Below, piece after piece: positions 43,058 to 54,225 of a stretch of 64,000 nt of DNA. How positions within the stretch are numbered: position 1 is the stretch's first letter; each line of letters opens with the position of its first letter. Position numbers and translations under genes: made by a program. A model generated the notes under the pieces. That model was not told the origin of the DNA. It did not search any database and saw nothing but the letters and a program-made list of their open reading frames with translations. This DNA is from Acorus gramineus (lineage: Eukaryota; Streptophyta; Magnoliopsida; Acorales; Acoraceae): assembly GCA_030737835.1 (NCBI GenBank), contig CM060851.1, positions 11,026,154 to 11,090,153 on the forward strand, in the 5' to 3' direction.

Positions 43058-45786
43058 TTTCCAAGGATATTGGGACTAATTACACAAAACCAGCGGGTCG
43101 CTACCGCCACCCGCTACACCCTCACCCTCACCCTCACTGGGTGACCAAGGATATTGGGACTTACAATCCAGCGGGTCGCCACATCACCGGCCCACCATAC
43201 CCTCACCCTCACCCTCAATAGGTGACCTAGGCTCTTGGGACTGACTAGGCTGTTGGTCACCCTTGGTCCACCGATAGTCTCTCCCCACTCCGTAGGTCGT
43301 TTGGCCACTCCCACATTCAGCACAGTCCTTCTACCAAATCAGGAGGCGCCTACTGATGGGAGCCCCTGCACGGGACGACCTTTCCAACGCCGGGGTAGTC
43401 TCTACACGGATCCAACGAAGGGAACAGAACAGCCTATCCATCGCATATGATCCACTCGGATCCGCAGACAACACATCATAACAACTCTAATGTCCTGAAT
43501 TCCTCAGAATTCCTCCAGGGCGCATAACCAAGATGCGGGGAACATGCATAATAGTTATAACAAGGTTGGAATATTAACGGGGAAAGAATCCTTGGGAGGG
43601 CAGCGTGAGGTCCCGATATAGGACATCCTGACAACCAAACAAGGAACACGAAAGTACCCTAGCCCGGGTCTCACCGCTGTCCTCGCGAGGCCCCTCCCCT
43701 ATGATATTCGCTAAGACAGGCTAATAATCACATGCTCGCATTTTATTTAAATAAATAAACTAAATGGGAACATGCATCGGTCGGGGCTTTACTAGCATGG
43801 AAACATGATAACAGGGTGCATGGCTCTGATACGGGTCCTAAGGGTATAAGTCCCTAGCATACAAATCTAGGGTGGCATGCATACTACAGATTATCATGCT
43901 TTCATAGCTTTTCATATTAACAGGTTAATATTTACTATGGTGCCCCAGGGGAGGACGGTACACGCCCAAGTGCATGTAACGCCTCCCTACTGGGTTGGAT
44001 CGTCCCACTCACCGGAGATCGGGTCGACGCGCGACCGTCCGTCGAGATCTGCAAGACAGGGTAACAACTTGGTGAGTAAAATTCCATAAATACATCAAAA
44101 ATACTCTAAAATACCCAACAATTGGACAACGTACATACGGCCCGTACGCACACGTATCCGAGCATCCTGACTCACTCCCGAACCCACCGGCAACCACCCG
44201 CACGGCCACCCGCCCCCGGATGCGCCGCCGCGCCTCAGCCCGTGCACCCAGGCACACCGCTGGGCCCCTGCCCGCACGCCTGTACCTGTAGCCGAGCCAC
44301 CCAGTGCACCGCGCGCCCACTGCGCCCCGCCGCAGCAGCCCGCGCGCACCCCGCACGCCCCGCGCTGACCCGCGAGCACACCGCACGCCCCGCGCGCCCA
44401 CTGCCTCGCCCCGCGCGCACCCCGCGCGCACCGCCAGCCTCTACCCGTGCGCACCACCAGCCTCTACCCGCGCGCACGCCTGCCTCTGCCCAGCGCCCCG
44501 CGCGCAGCGCTCAGCACCCGCGACCAGCTCCCAGCGCTCATCGCCCAGCACCCGGGACCCTCACCCAGCGCACACGCGCACGCCCGCACAACACGCACCC
44601 AGCGCGCCTGGCAGCACGCGCCCAGCGCTTGCCAGCCTGCCCGCGCTGCTGCCCGCGCTGCCTGCCTGCGCGCATCGCCGAGTGGCCCGATCACCGCTCG
44701 CCTGTACGCCCGGGTACTGCTCGCCTGAGGCCCGTGCACCTCCTGCCCAGCAAGCCTGTGCGCCCAGCCTGCCTGCCCGGCCTGCCAGCGCGCACAGCCC
44801 AGCCAGGCTGCTCCGCACGCCTCCCCCTGCACCCCCCGAGCGCACGCCCGCGCGCGCACCTGCGCGCACGCGCTCGCGCGCCCGGCAAACTGGTGCACCT
44901 GCTCCCAGCCTACCCGAGCTAGTCCTACCCAGCGCCCAGCACACCTGCAGCACCACCCGAGTGCACACCGCGCGCACGCCGGCCACCTGGTTCCCCAGTC
45001 GCTCCGCCCGCTACTAACCCTCCCGGGATTGCCACCCAACCTGCCCGGACACCTCTACCACCCACCTCCGGCCACCAATGGCCTCCGACCTCCACCCCAC
45101 CGCCGCCAACGGCCACCCACAGCCGCCGACCACCACCCAACCTCAAATCCAACATCCTAACATACATCTAAGCATGAAAAGATAGGAAAAAGGGCTTACC
45201 AAGGGGAGGAAGGGAAGTCTGGTTGCTCTCCGCGCATCGAAACCTCTCCCAGAAGGCTTCCAACGCCCGGATCTTCCTCGGCCCTCGAATTGGCCTAAAT
45301 CAAAGGAGAAGAGAGGGGGGATGGAGGGGCAAAACTCACCGGAATTCAAATTTGAAAGCACCGGGTGTAGATCGGGACCCGATCTACACTTCCTATGCTT
45401 TGGGTATTTGGGTTTGAGGGGTCTAAGGGGCTCAAATCAAAGAAAAGGAGAGAGGGGAGAGAGAGAAAGCATTTTGGTAGGGATGATGAATAGTACCTTC
45501 TAATTTTAGATTTCACTTATATAGCAAGTCACTTAAAATACCCGGATACGCCCCAAAACTGCAAAATTTTGGAAACGTTACCGGAATTCAACGAAATTTT
45601 CGTGAGAGGTCTAAAATGGCACCAGGACACCAAATATGGAGTTAGATTTCCAATCGGAGTCCTCTAACTCAGGACGATAGCTAACAGTCCAAAAATTAGC
45701 GGTTCCGATCGAAAACCGAAAAAATGAAAAACTGTCAGAACGCTCCAACGGTTACCAGCAGGTTAAAAAGTGACACATATTTAACA
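43058..45786 (-). repeat. 5' LTR of element B, inner end deleted
   Basis: Collinear with 39463-42140 at high identity, including the tandem GGGTGAGGGTGAGGG-type modules (complement, 43100-43230), the ATATGATCCACTCGGATCC block, the GC-rich segment (44210-45000) and the TTAAACAGTGTCAC-type outer end. The GC-rich segments of the two LTRs differ by several short insertions and deletions, while the flanking parts match closely. Confidence 0.82.
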
Positions 45787-45990
45787 GTGACGCATTACCC
45801 CTTGAGGTGACATGTGTCGCGGTGAGGATTTTTACCTCCACAGGGCTGATGCAATGTCAAGAGCTCTATATGAGTCTTTTTCAGATGTCATATCATTTGA
45901 CTCAACATATTTGACCAACAAGTATGATATGCCGTTTGCACCATTTGTCGGTGTAAACCATCATGGACAGTTAGTCATGTTTGGTTGTGG

Positions 45991-47810
45991 TGTCACGCCC
46001 CAGGGCGGCCGTCCCCGGGGCGCGGCAAGGGTATACATGATATCAGCAGTCTATACAGGAGGTCAATAACATACCATAAACAAACAGCTAAAATGACAAC
46101 ACAGATAAAAGCAGGGCTGACATGATGTATACACCAATAACGGAAGCTAAAAGACTAAATCTGTAATCCAAAAACATATTACAGACTCGATACATAATCA
46201 ATTGTCTTGTGAGAGCCAATATATACAATGACATCCAAATATAATACAACCGCGTGTCCAAGCACGGAATATAATACATACAATCAAAAGGGATGCTGAT
46301 AGCCTCTGATACTCGCGGGACGTAGCGCTACTCCGCTACTGATGAAGTCCCTCGGGGAGCTCTTCCTCCAGATCCGACTCAGATGACACTGGAGAATAAT
46401 AATTATGCGAGGGGTGAGCCACACGCTCAGTGAATAGCACAACCCATGCATCACAATTTATATTAACCACCAGATTTATTAACCACAATCTCATTATTAA
46501 AAGCCACAAAATGGCAACAACTATACAATCCAGTGGGTCGCTATCGCCAACCCACTACACCCTCACCCTCACCCCTCAATAGGTGACAAAGGATATATAT
46601 TGGGACTGACTACACAAATCCAGTGGGTCGCTATCGCCAACCCACTACACCCTCACCCTCACCCCTCAATAGGTGACATAGGATATTGGGACTTACAAAC
46701 CAGTGGGTCGCTACATCGCCGACCCACCACACCCTCACCCTCACCCCTCAATAGGTGACATAGGATGTTGGGACTTAATAGGCTGATAATCATCCTTACA
46801 CAAATCCAATGGGTCGCCACATCGCCGGCCCACCACACCCTCACCCTCACCCCTCAATATGGTGACATAGGATATTGGGACTGACTAGGCTGATGGTCGC
46901 CCTTGGTCCACCGATAGTCTCTCCCCACTCCGTAGGCCGCTTGGCCACTCCCACATTCAGCACAGTCCGTCCCAAATCAGGAAATGTCTTTTGATGGGAG
47001 CCCTCCACGGGACAGCCTTTCTAACGCCGGGGCAGTCTCTACCGGATCCAACGAAGGGAACAAAACAGCCTATCCATCGCATATGATCCACTCGGATCCG
47101 CTGACAACACATCTCAACAACTCTAATGTCTCGAATTCTTCAGAATTCCTCCAGCGCGTATAACCAAGATGCGGGGAATATATAAGATAATAATGAGGAA
47201 AAGAAACCTTGGGAGGGCAACCTGAGGTCCCGATATAGGATATCCTGATAACCAAACAAGGAACACGGAGTACCCTAGCCTGGGTCTCAATGTTGACCTC
47301 GCAAGGCCCCCTTAATATTCCCCAAGGCATGCTAAGAATATCATAAGTCTGCTTTTAATTTAATAAATCAAACTAATAGGACGCATGCATAGGTCGAGGC
47401 TTTCCTAGCATGATAACAAGTGACAAGATGCACGGCTCTTACACATATCCTATGAGTGCAAGTCCCTAACATACAAGTCTAGGGTGGCATGCATTCTACA
47501 CATTAATCATGCTTGCATGATTACATATAACAAGTTAATATCAACTGCGTGTGCCCCAGGGTAGGACGATATACGCCCAAGTGCATACAGCGCCTCCCTA
47601 CTGGGTTGGATTGTACCACTCACCAAAAACCGGGTCGTCGCGTGACCGTCCGTCAAGATCTGCAAGACAGGGTAATCAACCAGGTGAGTAAAATACACAA
47701 ATATACACAAAAATACACTAAAAATACCCAACACTCGGACAAGCGTACATACGGCCTGTACGCAGGCGAGTCCGAGCACCCCGACACACTCCCGAACCCC
47801 CGGGCAGCTG
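45991..47810 (-). mobile_element. Truncated LTR of the same family, head to head with element E1
   Basis: Starts TGTCACGCCCCAGGGCGGCC directly after FAR1-like coding sequence (MFGCG). It carries four or five GGGTGAGGG-type modules (complement, 46550-46870) and ends in the GC-rich part at CGGGCAGCTG (47801-47810). The next bases, CTAAGGGGGGAAGAA (47811-47825), are the plus-strand polypurine tract that normally precedes a 3' LTR. No internal region or partner LTR exists for this copy, and it has no TSD, so it was cut by a rearrangement. Confidence 0.8.
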
Positions 47811-50800
47811 CTAAGGGGGGAAGAATGTTATATTTGTGTCACTTTTAACCTGCTGGTAACCGTTGGAGCGTCCTGGCAGTTTTTAAAATTTTTAGGGTTT
47901 TCGATCGGAACCGCTAATTTTTGGACTGTTAGCTATCGTCTGAGTTAGAGGACTCCGATTGGAAATCTAACTGCATATTTGGTGTCCTGGCCCATTTTAG
48001 ACCTCTCATGAAAATTTCATCGAATTCTGGCATCGTTTGCAAAAATTTCACAATTCCGGGGCGTATCCGGGTTTTTAAGTCGCGCTCTACTTAAAAGGAA
48101 TAAAAAAATATCTAAACACTATTCATTGTCTTCCTCGTCGAGATCTCTCGCTCTCCCCTCTCCGTTTTTCTTCCTTTCAAGCCCCCTAGACCCCTCAAAA
48201 TCGAAAACCCAAAGCACGGGAAGTGTAGATCGGGTCCCGATCTACACTCCGGTGTCTTCAAAACCCGATTCCGACGATCCTAGCCTCCCCGACCTCCCCT
48301 CTCTCTCCTCTGTTTCGAGCCAAATCGAGGGCCGTGATAGATCGGGGCGTGAGAAGGCCTTTGGGAAAGGTTTCGGCGCGCGGAGAGCACCCGGTCACCC
48401 CTTCCTCCCCCTCGGTAAGCTTTCTTTCCCTCTTTTTTCTTGCTTAGATGAATGCTAGGGGGGGGTTTTTGTGTTTGGGGGTGGTCGGCGGCTGTGGGGG
48501 TCGTCGGAGGGTGGTTGGAGGTGGTCGGAGGTGGTCGGAGGTCGTGGGAGGGGCGGTGGTGGCGCTCGAGCAGTGGCTGGGCTGTCCCGGGCAGCAGGCA
48601 GCAGCGGCAGCGGCACAGGCAGCGCGCGGGCTGGGCGGTTGCGGGGATGCGCGCGTGCGCGCGCGGGCGTGCGTGCGCGGGTCTGGCGCGAGGTGCTGGT
48701 CGTGCTGGGCGCGCGGGACGGGCTGGCAGTGCTGGCAGCGAGCGCAGGGGGCCGGCTGGGCGTGCGCGCGTGCGTGCGCGCGAGCGTGCGCGCGCGGGCG
48801 TGCGCTCGGAGGTGCGTGCGAGGTGTGCGCGAGGCGCAGCGGGGCAGGCGAGGTGCGTGCGAGGTGCGCGCGAGGTGCGGCAAGGTGGCGGAGGTGCGTG
48901 CGAGGTGCGCGCGAGGTGCGACGAGGCGGCGGAGGTGCGCGCGGGGTGCGCGCGGGGCGAGGAGGCGTGCGCGAGGCGTGCGCGGGGCGCGGCAAGGCAG
49001 GGAGGGTGTGCGCGGGGGCGAGGCGCCGCGTGCGGGGGCGTGCGGGGTGCTCGCGGGCCAGCGCACGGCGTGCGGGGCGCGTGCGGGCTGCCGCGGCTGG
49101 GCTCGGTGGACGCGCGGAGCCCCGGGCGGTGCGCGGAGTGCGCGGGCTGAGGCGCGGCGGCGCGTCCGGGCGGTCGGGTGGCCGTGCGGGTGGTTGTCGG
49201 AGTGCTCGAGCTAGCGTGCGTGCGGGTCGTATGCACGTTTGCCCGAGTGTTGGGAGTTTAATTGTGGGTTTATGTATTTAATAATATTTGTGGATTTATA
49301 CTTACCAAATAATACCCTGTCTTGCAGATCTCGACGGGCGGTCGCGCGACGACCCCGATACTGGTGAGTGGGACAATCCAACCCAGTAGAGAGGTGTTAT
49401 ACGCACTTGGGCGTATACCGACCTCTCCTGGGGCGACATGGATGAATATTAACTTGCAATAATATGTAATCCATGCTTGTGTGAATTATATGTAGAATGC
49501 ATGCTACCCTAGTCCTTGTATGTTAGGGACTTGCACCCATAGGATATGCGTATGAGCCATGCAGCATGTCCCCTGGTTTTCATGCTAGGAAACCCCGGCC
49601 TATGCATGCGTCCTACTAGTTTAATTATTAAATTAAATGCTGGTATCTGTTAGATCGCATGCCTTAGGATAATATTATAGGGAGGAGCCTTGCGAGGTCA
49701 ACGCTGAGACCCGTGTTAGGGTACTCCGTGTTCCTTGTTTGGTTGTCGGGATGTCCTGTATCGGGACCTCGGGCTGCCCTCCCAAGGTTCTAGTGTTATA
49801 TATGTGTCACTTTTAACCTATTGGTAACCGTTAGAGCGCCCTGGCAGTTTTAAAAAAAATTTTTAGCGGTTTTACGATCGGAACCGCTTATTTTTGGACT
49901 GTTAGCTATCGTACAGAGTTAGAGGACTCCGATTGGAAATCTAACTGCATATTTGGTGTCCTGGTGCCATTTCTGGCCTCCCACGAAAATTTCATCGAAT
50001 TCTGGCATCGTTTGCAAAAATTTCACAGTTCCGGGGCGTATCCGGGTTTTTAAGTCGCACATTACATAAATGGAATCTAAAAATTTGAAATCACTATTCA
50101 TCATCCCCGACCTTGAGCTCTCTCTCTCCTCTCCTCCGTTTTTCTTCCGTTTGAGCCCCCTCCACCCCTCGAAATCGAAAACCCAAAGCCCGGGAAGTGT
50201 AGATCGTTCTCCCCTTCGTTGGACCCGAGTAGGGACTCCTCAGCGTTAGAGAGGCCTTCCTGACAGAGGGCTCCCCTCAGTAGGCACCTCCTGATTTGGT
50301 TTCGGACGGTGCTGAATTGTGGGAGCGGACCAGGCGGCCTACGGTGTGGAGGAGAGGCTACCGGTGGACCAGGGGTAGAGAGCAGTCTAAATCTCTCCCA
50401 ATGTCCCAATATGTCTCCTGATGGGAGTGAGGGTGTGGATGAGACAAAGACGCGTCGCCTCGTGACCCAAATTGCTGTTCGACCATTCCCACGGAGGTTG
50501 GGTCCGGTCTTGAGAAGGATGTTGAATGACATCGTTGGGTGATCATCTAGAGGTAGATGATCCGGAGGGGTTAGTGGTGTTCTTTTAAATGATGTCTTCT
50601 TCTAGTGTTCCTTTCTGGATTAAGGGGCCTTGTGAGGTCGGCGTTGAAACCCGGGCTAGGGTACTTCGTGTTCCTTGTTTGGTTGTCGGGGTATCCTATA
50701 TCGGGGTTTCATGCTGCTTTCCCGAGGTTTCTTTTCCCAGTCAAGGGATACCATGGAAGCATCAGATGGATGGTAGATCAGGTATGAGTTTTTGATTGGT

Positions 50801-50812
50801 GGTTAAGGCCTT

Positions 50813-51394
50813 TTGGGCTGGGTGATTTCTGGTGAAGGTGTATCTGTGGACCCGGGCAAGACGCTCGTCGCGTCAAATTGGCGCCGACCGTCGAACCCCG
50901 CAGGGATTCAGAGCTTCCCGAGTTTAGCAGGTTATTGTAGGAAGCTTGACGAGGGACTCTCGAAGATAGCTGTTCCTCTTAACCGCCTTACTTGGAAGGA
51001 TGTCCGGTTCGAGTGGTCCCCTTCTTGCGAGGAGAGCTTCCTGGAGTTTACTCGGAGGCTCACCTCAGCGCCAATTCTTACCCTTCCGTCTTGGAGGGGT
51101 GGGTTCGCAGTTGGGTAAGGGTGTGTCCACGATCCTGCTCACGTCATCCCGTTCGAGCCGCTCGTCTCTGAGCCGGACAGTCATTCGTGGAGCAGTTGAT
51201 TGAGATCATGGACCGCCGCGTGAGGAGGCTCTGCACCAAGACCGTCCAGTTGGTCGAGGTGCGATGGCAGCACCGTTCCGGTGTTAAGGACACTTGGGAG
51301 CTCATGGAGGCCAGGTTCGACGCGTATCCGCATCTTTCCCCTCCTAGATGTTTTTGGCGAATTTTGGGGACAAAATTTCCTAAGGGGGGAATAA
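50813..51394 (+). pseudogene. pol scraps of element E2
   Basis: About 50840-51118: RT end in an open frame (VDPGKTLVASNWRRPSNPAG, GYCRKLDEGLSKIAVPLNRL, CEESFLEFTRRLTSAPILTL). Then 51187-51390: integrase C-terminal segment MEQLIEIMDRRVRRLCTKTV, VRWQHRSGVKDTWE, FDAYPHLS, running into the polypurine tract at 51380-51394. The second frame matches the end of Ty3/gypsy integrases (ILDR...VKVLW...ATWE...YPHLF pattern). It is the most intact copy of this segment in the window. Confidence 0.78.
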
Positions 51395-53879
51395 TGTTAT
51401 ATATGTGTCACTTTTAACCTGTTGGTAACCGTTAGAGCGTTCTGGCAGTTTTTAAAAAAATTTTACCGGTTTTCGATCGGAACCGCTTATTTTTGGACTG
51501 TTAGCTATCGTCCTGAGTTAGAGGACTCCGATTGAAAATCTAACTGCATATTTGGTGTCCTGGTGCCATTTCTGGCCTCCCACGAAAATTTCATCGAATT
51601 CTGGCATCGTTTGCAAAAATTTCGCAGTTCCGGGGCGTATCCGGGTTTTTAAGTCGCACATTACTTAAAAGGAATCAAAAATTTTGAAATCACTATTCAT
51701 CATCCCCGACCTTGAGCTTTCTCTCTCCTCTCCTCCGTTTTTCTTCCGTTTGAGCCCCCTCCACCCCTCAAAATCGAAAACCCAAAGCACGGGAAGTGTA
51801 GATCGGGTCCCGATCTACGCTCCGGTGTCTTCAAATCCGAATTCCGACGATCCTAGCCTCCCCGACCTCCCCTTTTCGTCCTCTGATTTGGCCCATTCCG
51901 AGGGACAAGCTAGATCGGGGCGTGAGAAGGCTTTTGGGAAGGGTTTCGGCGCGTGGAGATCCACCGGACGCCTCTTCCTCCCCTCGGTAAGCCTCCTTTC
52001 CCTCTTATTTCTTGTCTAGATGATTGCTAGGGGAGGGTTTTGTGTTTGGGAGGTGGTTGGTGGCAGTGGGGGTCGTCGGAGGGTGGTCGGAGGTGGTTGG
52101 AGATGGTCGGTGGTCAAGGGAGAGGTGGTGGTGGCGCTCGGGCAGTGGCAGGTCGTCCGGGCCAATCAGCAGCAGCAGCAGCAGCCCAGGCGGCGCGCAG
52201 GTCGGGTGCGCGCGGGCAGGCGCGCGTGCGTGCGCGGGCGTGCGTGCGCGCGGCGTGCGCGCGGGCGTGCGCGGGTCTGGTGCGAGCTGCTCGTCGTGCT
52301 GGGGGCCTCAGGCAGCAGGCAGCGAGCGCAGGGAGCCGGCTGGGCGTGCGCGCGTGCGTACGCGCGAGCGTGCGCGCGGGCGTGCGCTCGGGGGAGCGGG
52401 TCGCGGCGGTGCGAGGCGTGCGAGCTGCTCGGGCGGCTGTGCGCGGGGCTGTTCGTGCGGCTGAGTGCGAGGGGCTGATGGCGAGGCGTGCGCGAGGTGG
52501 TGGCCGAGGTGCTATGCGTGCGCGAGGTGGTGGCCGAGGTGTTAGGCAGTGCGCGCGAGGCGGCAGAGGTGTGCGCGAGGCGCAGCGGGGCAGGCAAGGT
52601 GCGTGCGAGGTGCGCGCGAGGTGAGGCGAGGTGCGTGCGAGGTGCGCGCGAGGTGCTGCAAGGCGTACGAGGTGTGCGCGAGGCGCAGCGGGGCAGGCGA
52701 GGTGCGTGCGAGGTGCGCGCGAGGTGCGGCAAGGTGGCGGAGGTGCGCGCGGGGTGCGCGCGGGGCGGGGCGCTGCGCGCGGGGGCGTGCGGGGTGCCCC
52801 GGGAAGCTCGGCGGTGTGTCTCGGCGGCGGGCAGGGGCCCGGCGGTGCGCGGGGTGCGCGGGCCGAGGCGCGGCGGTGCGCCCGGGCGGTCGGGTGGCCG
52901 TGCGGGTGATTGCCGGCCGTGCGGGTGGTTGCCGAAGTGCTCGGGCTAACGTGCGTGCGGGTCGCGTGCACGTTTGCCCGAGTGTTAGGTGTTTGTGGTG
53001 GGTCTTGGGTATTTATTTGTGTATTTAATAATATTTGTGGATTTATACTTACCAAGTAATACCCTATCTTGCAGATCCCGACGGACGGTCGCGCGTCGAC
53101 CCGAGTTACCGGTGAGTGGGACAATCCAACCCAGTAGAGAGGTGCTATACGCACTTGGGCGTATACCGACCTCTCCTGGGGCACCTTGGATGAATATTGA
53201 CCATGTGTAATATGTATATCATGCGAGCATGATTGAAAATTGTAGAATGCATGTTACCCTAGACTGTGCATGTTAGGGACTTGCACCCTTAGGATATGTA
53301 TATGAGCCATGCAGCATGTCCCCTGGTTCCATGTTAGGAAGCCCGACCGATGCATGTGCCCTACTAGTTTATTTATTAAATTAAATGCTAGTATTTGTTG
53401 AATTGCATGTTATAGTGATTATTTTAGGGGAGGGGCCTTGCGAGGACAGCGGTGAGACCCGGGTTAGGGTACACCGTGTTCCTTGTTTGGTTGTCGGAGT
53501 GTCCTATAACGGGAACTCACGCTGCCCTCCCGAGTTGCTTTCCCCCAACAATATTTCACCCTGTTATAACCTTATGCATGTTCCCCGCATCGTAGTTATG
53601 CGCCCTGGTGGGTTCTGAGGAATTCAGAACATAAGTGTTGTTATAATGTGCCGTCTGCGGATCCAAGTGGATCATATGCGATGGGTAGGCTGTTCTGTTC
53701 CCTTCGTTGGATCCGGTAGAGACTACCCCAGCGTTAGACAGGCCTTCCTGACAGAGGGCTCCCATCAGTAGGCACCTCCTGATTTAGGACGGACTGTGCT
53801 GAATGTGGGAGTAGACCAGGCGGCCTACGGAGTGGAGGAGAGACTATCGGTGGACCAAGGGTGACCAACAGCCTAGTCA

Positions 53880-54225
53880 GTCCCAATATCCTATGTCACC
53901 CATTGAAGGGTGAGGGTGAGGGTGTAGTGGGTTGGCGATGAACGACCCACTGGAGTTGTGATTGGATGCTTGTAAGTCCCAAAATCCTATGTCGCCCATT
54001 GAAGGGTGAGGGTGAGGGTGTGGCGGGTTGGCGGAAGCGACCCGTTGGTTTTTGGTGCAGTTAGTCCCAATATCCTTGGTCACCCCTTTAGGGGTGAGGG
54101 TGAGGGTATAGCGGGTTGGCGGAAGCGACCCGCTGGTTTGGTATAGCCAGTCCCAATATCCTTTGTCGCCCATTGAAGGGTGAGGGTGAGGGTGTAGTGG
54201 GTTGGCGATCGAGCGACCCACGGCT
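53880..54225 (+). repeat. Tandem G-rich modules in the E2 3' LTR
   Basis: Four modules of about 75-100 bp, each of the form TCCCAATATCCTATGTC-ACCCATTGAAGGGTGAGGG-TGAGGGTGTAGTGGGTTGGC followed by a short variable part and GACCCACTGG. Each carries four G runs (GGG-TGA-GGG-TGA-GGG-TGTAGT-GGG), a canonical quadruplex pattern on the sense strand, and the GTGGGTTGGCGA/CGACCCAC arms can pair. Equivalent arrays: 4430-4660 and 39400-39610 and 43080-43230 and 46550-46870 (complement), 55300-55450 and 61165-61320 (sense). Module number varies between copies. Confidence 0.8.

Larger units (their letters stand above)
38871..45786 (-). mobile_element. Element B: second member of the large-LTR gypsy family
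   Basis: The TSD GTGAC lies at 38866-38870 and 45787-45791. On the minus strand the 3' LTR is 38871-42140 (3270 bp), the polypurine tract is at plus 42141-42155, and a short internal part (42141 to about 43057) holds only the two pol scraps and LTR-like modules. The other LTR is 43058-45786, which keeps the outer (U3) end but lacks the inner end, so the primer-binding site and all of gag are missing. At the junction near 43057 internal sequence (GGGAATGGTCGAACT) passes directly into an LTR tandem module (CCAAGGATATTGGGACT). Inactive. Confidence 0.88.
37946..45842 (+). mobile_element. Solo LTR (about 976 bp) inserted in the FAR1-like gene, itself split by element B
   Basis: The TSD GGGCT lies at 37941-37945 and 45843-45847, and removing the insert restores the FRS frame (FWA joined to DAM). 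The insert starts TGAGGAGGATATTTTCC and ends CCTCCACA, i.e. TG...CA with short inverted ends. It has a CTCTTTATAGGCTGCCTACG segment typical of plant gypsy LTRs. Parts are 37946-38870 and 45792-45842, separated by element B. No internal domain or second LTR is present, hence solo LTR by intra-element recombination. It contains the 60-bp array at 38440-38739. Confidence 0.8.

Noticed and set aside
53880-54225. GGGTGAGGGTGAGGG arrays as telomere-like DNA.
   Set aside because: The unit is not the plant TTTAGGG repeat, it occurs at the same place in every LTR of one element family, and it is embedded in longer modules.
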